From positions 1 through 32,548 of the forward strand of contig JAJQAZ010000095.1 in assembly GCA_021203545.1 (NCBI GenBank): a DNA stretch of 32,548 nt, in the 5' to 3' direction. The notes under the pieces are model-generated. The model was not told where the DNA came from and searched no databases. It saw only the letters and a program-made list of their open reading frames with translations. Positions within the stretch are counted from its first letter, which is position 1. Each line of letters starts with the position of its first letter. This stretch comes from Tannerellaceae bacterium. GTDB lineage: Bacteria > Bacteroidota > Bacteroidia > Bacteroidales > Tannerellaceae. The position numbers were made by a program, and so were the translations under genes. Below, piece by piece: positions 15,458 to 22,231 of the stretch.

Positions 15458-16857
15458 AATCTCACCGATGTTTTTTCAGGGATGAAGGTTACTAAGTTGC
15501 CCTGAACCCGGACAAACTGTATGTCTTCTGTGTTTTGGGGTACGTATGTGTAGATGTTTTTGGCGTTGGCAAACTGGCGCACACCGTCTTGCAGGATTTC
15601 GTATTTACCGTTGAATTTACCATCGCATCCTTTTTTCCCTTCCCAGAAACGCATCGCGATGGAGCGGAAGATGCGGTGTGCAAAGTCGGCACATTTGGCC
15701 TTGTGGTTTCGTCCGCCGTAGTTGTAGGTTTTGAAGTAATCGCGGATGTCTTTGTTTCGTCCGGAACTCTTTACGAACATTCCCTCCGGGAGCTGCACTA
15801 CACGGATGTCTACATATTGCAGGGCAATCCGGTTTTGCATAGCAATTCCTGTTTCATCCTGGTCAAAACAGATATATAGATTTACGGCAGTCCGGCGCAT
15901 GGTATCGAAATTAGGGTACGATAAACCACGTGTTTCGCTACCCAGCCAGCAGACATGCAAAGGAGTCTTGTAGTTAGGCACGTCGGGCGAATCGCTTTTT
16001 ACAAACACCTGCGGTATGTTTTCGTCTTCGTCTTTCAGGTTCATATAGGCGTTAATCGCGTCACTTCCTCCGGAGCAGAGCAGCAGGTTGGCCAGCGGAC
16101 GGGAACCATCGGCGTTCAGGCGTTTCTTTTCAAACACTTCCATTGCTTTGCGGTCGCCGAATAAGGGGTCGTTCGCATGGGGTGTACCGGTAGGCCAGTA
16201 GTAAAATTTGGCTCCGTTCTTTTCCTTTGGCAGGTAGATACGTCCCCAGTTCCCGGTTTCTTCGTCTGTATATTTATAGGTAAATATCGGATAGATAGGG
16301 GATGAATAGCGTTTTATGGACTGCTTTCCCGGTTCGGTAGGGGGCATGGTATAACTTTTAACGGAGTAGAGCGAAAAGACATTTTCCATTTCTTCCCCTT
16401 TCCAGACCGCCTGCCAGGAAACAGTACCGTTTTCGTCTTTCGTCTTTTCCTGTGGCGAACCCAGTAATACCAGCTCTTCACGGGTGAAAGGTTTTAGTTC
16501 AAACAGAGGAGCGTCTACCGGTTCCACATATTCACGCCGTGCAGAGGTGTGGTATTCGTTCTTTTCGAGGGTGGTATTTAGTATTTCGGCTATGCGGTGC
16601 ATGGTGGAAATAAAGTCGTTCTGCGTACCTTCGATGCGTTCTACAAATGAAACGGCACCGCTTCCCCCGGCACCACAGGAAAAACATTTCCAGATACCTT
16701 TATCAGGATTCACCTGTAATGACGGAGTAGTGTCGCTATGGAACGGACACAATCCTACATGTTCCTTTCCTTTCGGACTCAACTGCACATACTGCCTTAC
16801 GATGTCAATCAGCGAGGCATTCGCCTGTTCTTTTAATTTGTCAATTTCGTATTTCAA
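15397..16857 (-). CDS. DnaG-like primase (CHC2 zinc finger and Toprim-like domain), N-terminal half of a primase-helicase
   Basis: The N-terminus carries the CHC2 zinc finger C37-x2-H40-x17-C58-x2-C61 and KGKEHVGLCPFHSDTTPS, which are diagnostic of DnaG-type primases. A Toprim-like domain follows: CSGGSDAINAY (261-271) in place of the usual EGxxDA, then CFDQDETG (330-337) with D332 and D334. KDIRDYF near 375 closes the core. The catalytic Glu of motif 1 appears to be absent. The last 25 or so residues (TSVRLCVKRWKHTYS and on) are unlike the rest and arise from reading past an A6 tract. The -1 frame there runs straight into the helicase gene. The restored fusion would be about 1011 residues. 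An identical hairpin repeat lies upstream at 16892-16916. Confidence 0.88.
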   Translation of the reverse strand: MKYEIDKLKEQANASLIDIVRQYVQLSPKGKEHVGLCPFHSDTTPSLQVNPDKGIWKCFSCGAGGSGAVSFVERIEGTQNDFISTMHRIAEILNTTLEKNEYHTSARREYVEPVDAPLFELKPFTREELVLLGSPQEKTKDENGTVSWQAVWKGEEMENVFSLYSVKSYTMPPTEPGKQSIKRYSSPIYPIFTYKYTDEETGNWGRIYLPKEKNGAKFYYWPTGTPHANDPLFGDRKAMEVFEKKRLNADGSRPLANLLLCSGGSDAINAYMNLKDEDENIPQVFVKSDSPDVPNYKTPLHVCWLGSETRGLSYPNFDTMRRTAVNLYICFDQDETGIAMQNRIALQYVDIRVVQLPEGMFVKSSGRNKDIRDYFKTYNYGGRNHKAKCADFAHRIFRSIAMRFWEGKKGCDGKFNGKYEILQDGVRQFANAKNIYTYVPQNTEDIQFVRVQGNLVTFIPEKTSVRLCVKRWKHTYSTLTSITTVT

Positions 16858-16891
16858 GATTCTTTTTCGTTATCCTGTTTACTATTCGTAA

Positions 16892-16916
16892 AAATTGCCG
16901 GTCTTTCCCGGCTGTC
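16892..16916 (-). repeat. 25-bp hairpin repeat, copy upstream of the primase gene
   Basis: Identical over 25 bp to 18614-18638. Each copy contains the stem GCCGG-TCTTTC-CCGGC followed by TGTC. On the operon's coding (minus) strand it reads GACAGCCGGGAAAGACCGGC and then AATTT. It sits 35 nt upstream of the primase start. It could be a leader hairpin, an operator or a boundary of an exchangeable cassette. Confidence 0.75.
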
Positions 16917-16923
16917 AAAGGAG

Positions 16924-16954
16924 TCAGTTGGGGGGGCTGAGCCTCCCCAACTGA
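16924..16954. other. Strong intergenic hairpin after the antirepressor gene
   Basis: TCAGTTGGGG (16924-16933) pairs perfectly with CCCCAACTGA (16945-16954), with an internal GGC/GCC. It lies 14 nt beyond the antirepressor stop on the minus strand. It has no clear U-run, so it may be a processing or attenuation hairpin rather than a classical terminator. Confidence 0.6.
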
Positions 16955-16967
16955 AATATGATGTAGG

Positions 16968-17531
16968 CTACTTACCTAACATTTCTTTATCGCTGAAAAA
17001 TGATTTATATTCAGCAATAGTTGTACGGGTAATTTTTGCCCGAATAGTCCTTTCTCCTTTTAACTCATCTTCTATATTCAGGTATTCAATAAAATCTTCA
17101 ACGGTTTTATCCGGTTTCTTTCTTAAAAAATCTTTTCTTTTTGTCAGATATACTGTCCTTTGTATCGATTTATCCCTCTGCTTTTGTTTACCATCAAAAT
17201 ATTCCTCCAAAGCATTACAACATTCTCGCTGTAACCCAATCAGCCTATCTCTTATCTCTTCTTTAACATTGGAAGCATTTATTCCTAAAATCCATGCGTA
17301 AATGAATTTTACAGGCAAACAATGCATTTCGTATGATTTACCATCAGCCCCAGTCGCTTTTTGTAAAACAAACTCTTCTTTAAATAAAGGGTTTGCGAGA
17401 ATTTTATCTTTTTGAGTTCTATAGTCAACTCCGAGCATTTTACAGATAGGCTTAATAGGAACCATTCTTTCGTTAACCAGGCTTGCCAAAATATTCACAT
17501 CATTTATTCGTTTTACTACTACTATCTTCAT
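16968..17531 (-). CDS. Phage antirepressor, P22 AR N-terminal domain family
   Basis: About 187 residues from MKIVVVKRINDVNIL; I chose this ATG because an upstream in-frame ATG (17555) would overlap the KilA-N gene. The N-terminal 110 residues match the P22_AR_N domain: MVPIKPICKMLGVDYRTQKDKI, then DGKSYEMHCLPVKFIYAWILGIN and RLIGLQRECCNALEEYF. The C-terminal part is basic and helical. Such proteins inactivate or modulate the phage repressor. It is 7 nt from the KilA-N gene and in a unit flanked by 25-bp repeats, which suggests an interchangeable regulator cassette. Confidence 0.85.
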   Translation of the reverse strand: MKIVVVKRINDVNILASLVNERMVPIKPICKMLGVDYRTQKDKILANPLFKEEFVLQKATGADGKSYEMHCLPVKFIYAWILGINASNVKEEIRDRLIGLQRECCNALEEYFDGKQKQRDKSIQRTVYLTKRKDFLRKKPDKTVEDFIEYLNIEDELKGERTIRAKITRTTIAEYKSFFSDKEMLGK

Positions 17532-17538
17532 GGCTTTT

Positions 17539-17907
17539 TTATTTAAGTTCAACACCTATATCTTTTAAGAAATTCTCTGTTATGGCTTTAAATCCGGGCA
17601 CATTACTATAAGCCCAATCAAAAACAGAAGGGTCTAACCATCCGGCGAATCTGATTGCTACATATTTGTGCATAAGAATCCTTTCCGGACTAATCACTTT
17701 AACTCCGGAGCCTTTCTTTGTAAATTCCTTTTTGAGTGGCTTACTGAATTTTTTGCAAAACTCTTTAACTGTTTCCTTCGTTTCATCTTCCGCTAAAAAG
17801 TTGAAGATATTAGCGTCATAAATATCTGCCATTTTAGAGGCATTAACTATGTTGCTTTCCGATTCTAACATCTTTATTAAAGATGATAATTGGATATTCG
17901 TTTCCAT
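17539..17907 (-). CDS. KilA-N domain DNA-binding regulator
   Basis: A 122-residue protein with the KilA-N pattern: NASKMADIYDANIFNFLAEDETKE (the Nxtkm...f.l segment), then a Lys-rich loop and VISPERILMHKYVAIRFAGWLDPSVFDWA, the characteristic GW(L)xPxF helix. KilA-N proteins bind DNA and are common phage regulators, often next to an antirepressor as here. It is a stand-alone domain with no C-terminal effector region. It may act jointly with the downstream antirepressor. Confidence 0.8.
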   Translation of the reverse strand: METNIQLSSLIKMLESESNIVNASKMADIYDANIFNFLAEDETKETVKEFCKKFSKPLKKEFTKKGSGVKVISPERILMHKYVAIRFAGWLDPSVFDWAYSNVPGFKAITENFLKDIGVELK

Positions 17908-17953
17908 TTGTAATAAATTAAATGATTAATAAATATGATTGATAAAAAAGATT

Positions 17954-18334
17954 TTAGACAGGACAACAAGTCATGTATTCAGGGTGACGGGTAAGCCAGG
18001 AAAGCCAGTTTCGATTGCGTTTCTTTTTGTGGCATTCACTTACATAGCGGCGGTATTCAAGTTGCTTTTGTACAATGTAATGGATTAAATCTCCGTAGGT
18101 ATCGCCACGTCCGGTCTGCACTCTGCCGGAGATATTAAATTCTCCGGTAACATACTGCTTACTTACGGCATGCGAAAACCTGTAACGAATAATACATTTG
18201 TGAAGGTCGAAACCAAATTGGGAGAGGTCGGTAAAAGGATTTCCGGTTAACACAATTTCGCCCGTTTCGTGGGCAGACGTAGATTGTACGGTACTATTGT
18301 TCACGTCCATTCTAATTTCATCTGTTCTTGGCAT
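17954..18334 (-). CDS. Hypothetical phage protein with a structured leader
   Basis: I start this gene at ATG 18334 (MPRTDEIRMDVNNS), giving about 126 residues. The frame stays open to an ATG at 18571, but the extra 79 residues run through an RNA-like palindromic region and look non-coding (many C, F and L). The protein is polar and ends with a basic region (ECHKKKRNRNWLSWLTRHPEY) that could bind nucleic acid. The family is not recognised. Its start codon lies inside an 11-bp sequence that recurs upstream in direct and inverted copies. Confidence 0.5.
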   Translation of the reverse strand: MPRTDEIRMDVNNSTVQSTSAHETGEIVLTGNPFTDLSQFGFDLHKCIIRYRFSHAVSKQYVTGEFNISGRVQTGRGDTYGDLIHYIVQKQLEYRRYVSECHKKKRNRNWLSWLTRHPEYMTCCPV

Positions 18335-18529
18335 AAACTTCAATGAAATAGAAATTAATAAACATAAGAAAGGCTGTCGCCTCCCAGTTCTGCCAAGAAC
18401 AAGATTACATTCGTTGCCGAAAGGAATCCGAAGTTGGGATTTGACAGCCTCTTTATCGTATGGATACAACAATCCAAAAAGGGCATAAAAAATCCTTCCG
18501 ACAAAAATATAATACGTTGTTCTTGGCAT
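18323..18529 (-). promoter_or_regulatory. Candidate structured RNA leader / palindromic element
   Basis: On the minus strand a long stem is formed by AGGCTGTC (18378-18371 complement) with GACAGCCT (18450-18443 complement). A 3x3 internal loop and a second stem TCCCA/TGGGA follow, and inside that a small hairpin GTTCT-GCCA-AGAAC (18388-18401). The 11-mer TGTTCTTGGCA occurs on the plus strand at 18323-18333 and 18518-18528 and inverted at 18391-18401. The inverted copy can therefore pair with either flanking copy but not both. The first copy includes the start codon of the downstream gene. This looks like a switching leader or a mobile palindromic element; no known class is assigned. Confidence 0.5.
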
Positions 18530-18613
18530 GAACACCGCAAACATAGGAAATATTTTTATAAGTTGTATCATTAACGTATATTTTTTAAGTGAAATAATAT
18601 ATCTTTTTAGTTG

Positions 18614-18638
18614 AAATTGCCGGTCTTTCCCGGCTGTC
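18614..18638 (-). repeat. 25-bp hairpin repeat, copy upstream of the regulator cassette
   Basis: A perfect copy of 16892-16916, with stem GCCGG/CCGGC. The pair brackets a 1.7-kb unit holding the structured-leader gene, KilA-N and the antirepressor. Its GGCTGTC end shares 7 nt with the stem of the structured leader at 18371-18378. Confidence 0.75.
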
Positions 18639-18689
18639 GCTTTCTTTCAAGTTGTCAGGAATACTTTTACTGAATAGGCTCTAAGCATC

Positions 18690-18809
18690 TTAACCCTCGT
18701 GTGTCTTTCCACTGTCACAGTCTATGTACCGATACTGTCCGGCGTACCTTTCCCTTATCCGGTTACTCATATTCCACTCTCGCTTATTTGGGGGTTTATC
18801 GTAGTTCAT
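18690..18809 (-). CDS. Small phage ORF (39 residues)
   Basis: A short frame starts with ATG at 18809, 12 nt after the DUF551 gene, and stops at 18690. It encodes MNYDKPPNKREWNMSNRIRE and then RYAGQYRYIDCDSGKTHEG, a charged peptide with plausible coding character. It fills most of the otherwise empty stretch between DUF551 and the 25-bp repeat. No family is known to me; it could be chance. Confidence 0.35.
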   Translation of the reverse strand: MNYDKPPNKREWNMSNRIRERYAGQYRYIDCDSGKTHEG

Positions 18810-18821
18810 TTCTTTTGGTGA

Positions 18822-19103
18822 TTATTCGCGCTCAATTAAACGCCAATGAGTATACGGAAATTCAAAGTCTTTCTCCCATCCGGAATTTAATAACCGGTCA
18901 ACATCGCATACTCCATATTTATTTTTAACAAGAACTTGAATACCTTTTTCCGGTAACTCTTCCTCTATATTTATCCACCGCTGTGCTTCCCTTGCACCAA
19001 ACTGCGCCCAGTCAATATAATTTTTTGCGGGAATCTGTTTGTGTACAGGCTGTTCTCTTTGATTTATATATTTATCTGCGGCAAGCCATTCTATTGTTTT
19101 CAT
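18822..19103 (-). CDS. DUF551-like phage protein
   Basis: A 93-residue protein. Its second half, RWINIEEELPEKGIQVLVKNKYGVCDVDR and then FPYTHWRLIERE, follows the DUF551 pattern W-I-x-x-x-x-x-LP...VLV...VTHW. This domain is frequent in phages, with no known activity. The N-terminal 40 residues (MKTIEWLAADKYI...DWAQFGAREAQ) are a helical extension also seen in Bacteroidetes phage versions. It lies 12 nt from the radical SAM gene in the early operon. Confidence 0.75.
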   Translation of the reverse strand: MKTIEWLAADKYINQREQPVHKQIPAKNYIDWAQFGAREAQRWINIEEELPEKGIQVLVKNKYGVCDVDRLLNSGWEKDFEFPYTHWRLIERE

Positions 19104-19115
19104 ATTTTATTTTTA

Positions 19116-20018
19116 CTAATTCATATATTCTTTACAGTAAAATCCTTTACGGGGCTGGAAGTCTTTAAAATCGCATGACTTAAATCTTTCCTTTTTATTT
19201 ACCCAGCCTGCAAAATCCTTTTCGTACTGGGTTGGTGTACGTTCGTTCTTATAATCCCGGTAAGGCTGTACAAACGGGTCTACCCCTAATTCATCCAGTT
19301 TCATTACTCTCTCGTAACCCTGTTCAGGAGTGCTCCAATATCCTATAAGTATATAGCAGGTGACTTTGTATCTCTTTACGGTTTTGAGCATTTCTTTGAG
19401 GTTGGGGATGATATTATCTTTTGGATTATCCCAGGCAATATGAATAGAGCTTCCTTTCAGTTTCATGCTATTTAACGCCAAAGCCTGTTCTTCATTCATC
19501 AGACGGATATCGACACCGTGCAGATTTACATATTGTCCTGTTTCGTTCAGGAATTTTACAGCATCACGCCAGCATGGATTGGCAAAGAAATTATTATCAA
19601 GCACCTCTATGTGTTTGCCGGCAGGATTGAGAGCCGTTCTTTCTACCGATCGGATTCTTCCCTCTTTCTCCGGAACAAGACAAAACGGACAACGGCGAAT
19701 ACATCCACGGGAGAAAAATATCACGGAAAACTTATGTTGTGGATATATAGAATAATCGGGATCCATACATTCAATTTCACTTGGAAGATGAGTCTGTGTA
19801 TTATATCCTGTTCCACCGAATATGATTTTATTTGCGTGGATCCACGTGTAATCATCCGGAGAAAATGTGAAAACTTTCGATTTATATACGATATCGTACT
19901 GATCGAAATGATTTACCCATTCAACCGTATCACCTTTTCCGGTATGATATGATGAGATTTTCATCAATGCCAGATTCGGAAAGTTGTGCCCGTCCACGTC
20001 TATTAATCCGATTTTCAT
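19116..20018 (-). CDS. Phage radical SAM protein
   Basis: About 300 residues from MKIGLIDVDGHNFPNLALMK; this ATG lies 13 nt after the upstream gene's stop, while a longer frame would overlap it. The N-terminus resembles a cobalamin-binding-like Rossmann segment. Residues around 120 carry the iron-sulfur motif CX3CX2C in SRGCIRRCPFCLVP. The following strands (IEVLDNNFF, LHGVDIRLMNEE, IHIAWDNPKD) match the radical SAM barrel, as in MiaB/B12-radical SAM relatives. The substrate is unknown. It is the second radical SAM-type protein in the same phage operon. Confidence 0.85.
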   Translation of the reverse strand: MKIGLIDVDGHNFPNLALMKISSYHTGKGDTVEWVNHFDQYDIVYKSKVFTFSPDDYTWIHANKIIFGGTGYNTQTHLPSEIECMDPDYSIYPQHKFSVIFFSRGCIRRCPFCLVPEKEGRIRSVERTALNPAGKHIEVLDNNFFANPCWRDAVKFLNETGQYVNLHGVDIRLMNEEQALALNSMKLKGSSIHIAWDNPKDNIIPNLKEMLKTVKRYKVTCYILIGYWSTPEQGYERVMKLDELGVDPFVQPYRDYKNERTPTQYEKDFAGWVNKKERFKSCDFKDFQPRKGFYCKEYMN

Positions 20019-20031
20019 TGTTTGGATATTA

Positions 20032-20271
20032 TTAGTTGAAAAGTTTACCGTATAGTGGGTCACCGAACAATCGCAGCTCTTTTCTTAATTTATGGAGTGC
20101 GGCACTTCCCTTTTTTGTTCGTTCTAACCATTCAGTGTATTGCGCTAACGAAATTTCTGAACCTAATTTTTTAGCTTCTTCAATTTCACTACATACTAAT
20201 GTGTGGCTTATACTTAATACAGATATAAGGTTCTTAATATCCTGCCATCCCATTTTGATTTTTCCTTCCAT
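20032..20271 (-). CDS. Small hypothetical phage protein
   Basis: A 79-residue helical protein starting MEGKIKMGWQDIKNLISVLS; the ATG six codons in is an alternative start. It is rich in charged residues (EWLERTKKGSAALHKLRKELR), suggesting a two-helix hairpin. It sits between DUF4494 and the radical SAM gene. Family not recognised. Confidence 0.55.
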   Translation of the reverse strand: MEGKIKMGWQDIKNLISVLSISHTLVCSEIEEAKKLGSEISLAQYTEWLERTKKGSAALHKLRKELRLFGDPLYGKLFN

Positions 20272-20289
20272 ATTTTTATGTGTTATGTA

Positions 20290-20724
20290 TCAACTTTCCT
20301 TACTAAACGGAAATACATCCATAATATCCGTTTCCTGGATAAGAGCGATTTGATAATTAGCCATCGTGCCTTTCATACCTTCTTCGAGGACGGAAATGGC
20401 TTCTTTGAGATTGTTTGCCTGTGCATACATGCGGACAGCGGTTTTCTTTTCGGTGCCTGACTTTTCATCGAGGGTGATGAAGACTATTTTAAATCTGTAA
20501 AAACGGGCGCCTTCGGCATTGAAGAATATTTCGGAGGTTTTATGTCGTTTGATATCGGCAATTGTAAACTCGCCGGTGATAAACAGACGGATTTCTTCGA
20601 TGATTCGTGCTTCCGCTTCGGTATATGACAAAGCATCTACCAGATAAGGCTCTGTCACCTTTTTCTGCATTCCATTCTCCAAAATCTTTTCGTAGGAGAC
20701 TTTACATTGAAACCAGTTGTGCAT
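20290..20724 (-). CDS. DUF4494 domain protein
   Basis: This 144-residue protein opens MHNWFQCKVSYEKILENGMQ and continues KKVTEPYLVDALSYTEAEARI and ITGEFTIADIKRHKTSEIFF, the hallmark of the Bacteroidetes-restricted DUF4494 family. Members occur in phages and conjugative elements and have no assigned activity. It is 11 nt downstream of the adenine methylase. Its presence supports a Bacteroidales host. Confidence 0.85.
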   Translation of the reverse strand: MHNWFQCKVSYEKILENGMQKKVTEPYLVDALSYTEAEARIIEEIRLFITGEFTIADIKRHKTSEIFFNAEGARFYRFKIVFITLDEKSGTEKKTAVRMYAQANNLKEAISVLEEGMKGTMANYQIALIQETDIMDVFPFSKES

Positions 20725-20735
20725 AGTTTTACTTT

Positions 20736-21578
20736 TTATTGATGATTAAATAATGTATTGTTGATGGATGGTTCGTAGTTCATCCAGACCACTTCCTGTA
20801 CTTCACCTGAGCGTATGTTGTTTTTCTTTACCGGAAACTTGACCCTGTTCCAGTCTCCATACAGAGTATTAAGCAGGTCACAATCATATCCGCTTATCAT
20901 CGCCTTACCTTCAATACGGTGTAAACGGTCAGCTAAACATTTGTGGTCGTTATCGTTAAATTCAAACCTGTAATCGTTTTTCGAGTTACGACATTCCTCC
21001 GGATAGGGCGGGTCTGCATAGAAGAATATACCGGGGAAATCCAATCTTTCTATACAATCAGCATAATCACCGTTTATTATCTGGAAATTGGCACGTATCA
21101 CGTCGGCTACTTCGTGCAGTTTTTCTATGGCATTGTTCCAACGGGATACGGTTTGATCTCCCTGTGCGTTGTAATGTTGTTTAGCCATGTGCCACCCTTT
21201 GTTTTTGCATTGTGCTCCCAGACCAAAGAACGACTGGCGGACACGTACATAAAACCGGCGGGCCTGTTCAATTTTGTTATCCGATAGTTCCCAACAGTTA
21301 TTATACTCCTTTTCTGAACAGGGAGTCAGCAACAGCAAACGGACCAGCTCCGGTTCATGGTCACGCAACACTTCAAAAAAGTTAGTAATATCCGTGTTGA
21401 TTTCATTAACCGTTTTAATGATTCTACGCGAATAATTCAAAGAAACCACCATACTGCCACCAAAAAGTTCACACAGATGAGTCACGTTTGAAGGAAAACA
21501 ACTATACAAATAGTCCAGCCAGGTACACTTCCCACCGAAATAATTAAATGCGATTATTTTGCTGTTGTTTCCGCTCAT
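20736..21578 (-). CDS. DNA N6-adenine methyltransferase (D12/Dam class)
   Basis: A 280-residue protein. The SAM-binding motif FNYFGGK is at 11-17 and LCELFGGSMVVSLN follows at 35-48. The catalytic motif IV DPPY is at 189-192 in FFYADPPYPEE. The order matches D12-class adenine methylases, which methylate adenine in short sites such as GATC. No restriction nuclease is encoded beside it, so it is an orphan phage methylase. Likely roles are protection from host restriction or control of phage replication. Target sequence unknown. Confidence 0.92.
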   Translation of the reverse strand: MSGNNSKIIAFNYFGGKCTWLDYLYSCFPSNVTHLCELFGGSMVVSLNYSRRIIKTVNEINTDITNFFEVLRDHEPELVRLLLLTPCSEKEYNNCWELSDNKIEQARRFYVRVRQSFFGLGAQCKNKGWHMAKQHYNAQGDQTVSRWNNAIEKLHEVADVIRANFQIINGDYADCIERLDFPGIFFYADPPYPEECRNSKNDYRFEFNDNDHKCLADRLHRIEGKAMISGYDCDLLNTLYGDWNRVKFPVKKNNIRSGEVQEVVWMNYEPSINNTLFNHQ

Positions 21579-21619
21579 AGTAAGTTGAAGTGTTTTCTTA
21601 GCATATTATTATCAATATT

Positions 21620-21907
21620 TCAGGATATATATATGTCACCGGAAGGTTCATTCAGTAGATAGGCATGCCAAACATATCCGTTTATCTGGAAGCTACCACA
21701 GAACAACAACCATTCATCTTCCGGAATCTCGCATCCTGTACCAAACATTTTTACAGTAACGGCATGTTTTTCTGCATTTGTATCTACTTCCGCCCAAAGA
21801 ATAGGTACACCATTTTGTATTTGGGAAGAGAGAAGCACAGCTCCTTTCGGTAAGCTAATTGTTTGCTCTTCGGTCACAACCAAAGGAAATTTGTGGATTG
21901 TTTTCAT
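21620..21907 (-). CDS. DUF7352-like small phage protein
   Basis: About 95 residues from MKTIHKFPLVVTEEQTISLP; the ATG at 21907 overlaps the upstream TGA by 3 nt (TCAT on the plus strand), making it the natural start. The sequence runs KGAVLLSSQIQNGVPILWAEVD and then MFGTGCEIPEDEWLLFCGSFQ. This matches a beta-sheet phage family with the LPxGAxiLsvQxQxGxPxLWAxVD and GTGxxiP patterns. The function is unknown. Confidence 0.7.
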   Translation of the reverse strand: MKTIHKFPLVVTEEQTISLPKGAVLLSSQIQNGVPILWAEVDTNAEKHAVTVKMFGTGCEIPEDEWLLFCGSFQINGYVWHAYLLNEPSGDIYIS

Positions 21908-22137
21908 ACTTTTTCCTCCCAGGTAAATGTTGTTCCACAAATACGTTCAATTTCTTCACGTTCCAGTTTACTAAAATTACCACGTGAGATTCTTGCATAG
22001 AACGATGGATATTCGATTTCAAAACGGTCAAGAATGATGCCACGAACCGTTCTTCGCTCATTTATACCCAATGCTTTGTAATATTCGACAAAGGATATTT
22101 TCGCTGTTTTTTCAGTGTTTAATGATTCTTCTTTCAT
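21904..22137 (-). CDS. Small early regulator (probable DNA-binding protein)
   Basis: A 77-residue protein that is first in the leftward operon, divergent from the regulator at 22232. The helical segment YYKALGINERRTVRGIILDRFEIEYPSFYARISRGNFSKLE fits a helix-turn-helix-type small phage regulator: a short helix, turn, then a SFYARISR recognition-like helix. Position next to a shared control region supports a Cro-like or early activator role. The family is not identified with certainty. Confidence 0.6.
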   Translation of the reverse strand: MKEESLNTEKTAKISFVEYYKALGINERRTVRGIILDRFEIEYPSFYARISRGNFSKLEREEIERICGTTFTWEEKV

Positions 22138-22159
22138 CTTTTTACTATAAATTTATATT

Positions 22160-22178
22160 GCAAATATAGGTTATTTGC
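22160..22178 (-). promoter_or_regulatory. Early-operon promoter overlapped by a palindromic operator
   Basis: The minus-strand -7 box TATATTTG (complement of 22161-22168) matches TAnnTTTG and lies 24 nt upstream of the first early gene. It sits inside the perfect inverted repeat GCAAATA-TAGGT-TATTTGC (22160-22178). A second inverted repeat, AATGAG (22198-22203) with CTCATT (22221-22226), enclosing TTAAT-ATAC-ATTAA (22204-22217), lies before the rightward regulator. This is the layout of a lysogeny switch. Confidence 0.55.
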
Positions 22179-22231
22179 GAATTATTTACAGGTATTTAAT
22201 GAGTTAATATACATTAAATGCTCATTTATTT

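Noticed and set aside
18323-18529. Retron or diversity-generating retroelement suggested by the structured RNA-like region
   Set aside because: No reverse transcriptase is encoded anywhere in the window.
18335-18571. N-terminal extension of the gene at 17954-18334 (79 extra residues)
   Set aside because: The extension runs through palindromic, RNA-like sequence, and the peptide (FFCxx/LLYP-rich) lacks coding character. The start at 18334 is preferred, though translation through it cannot be excluded.
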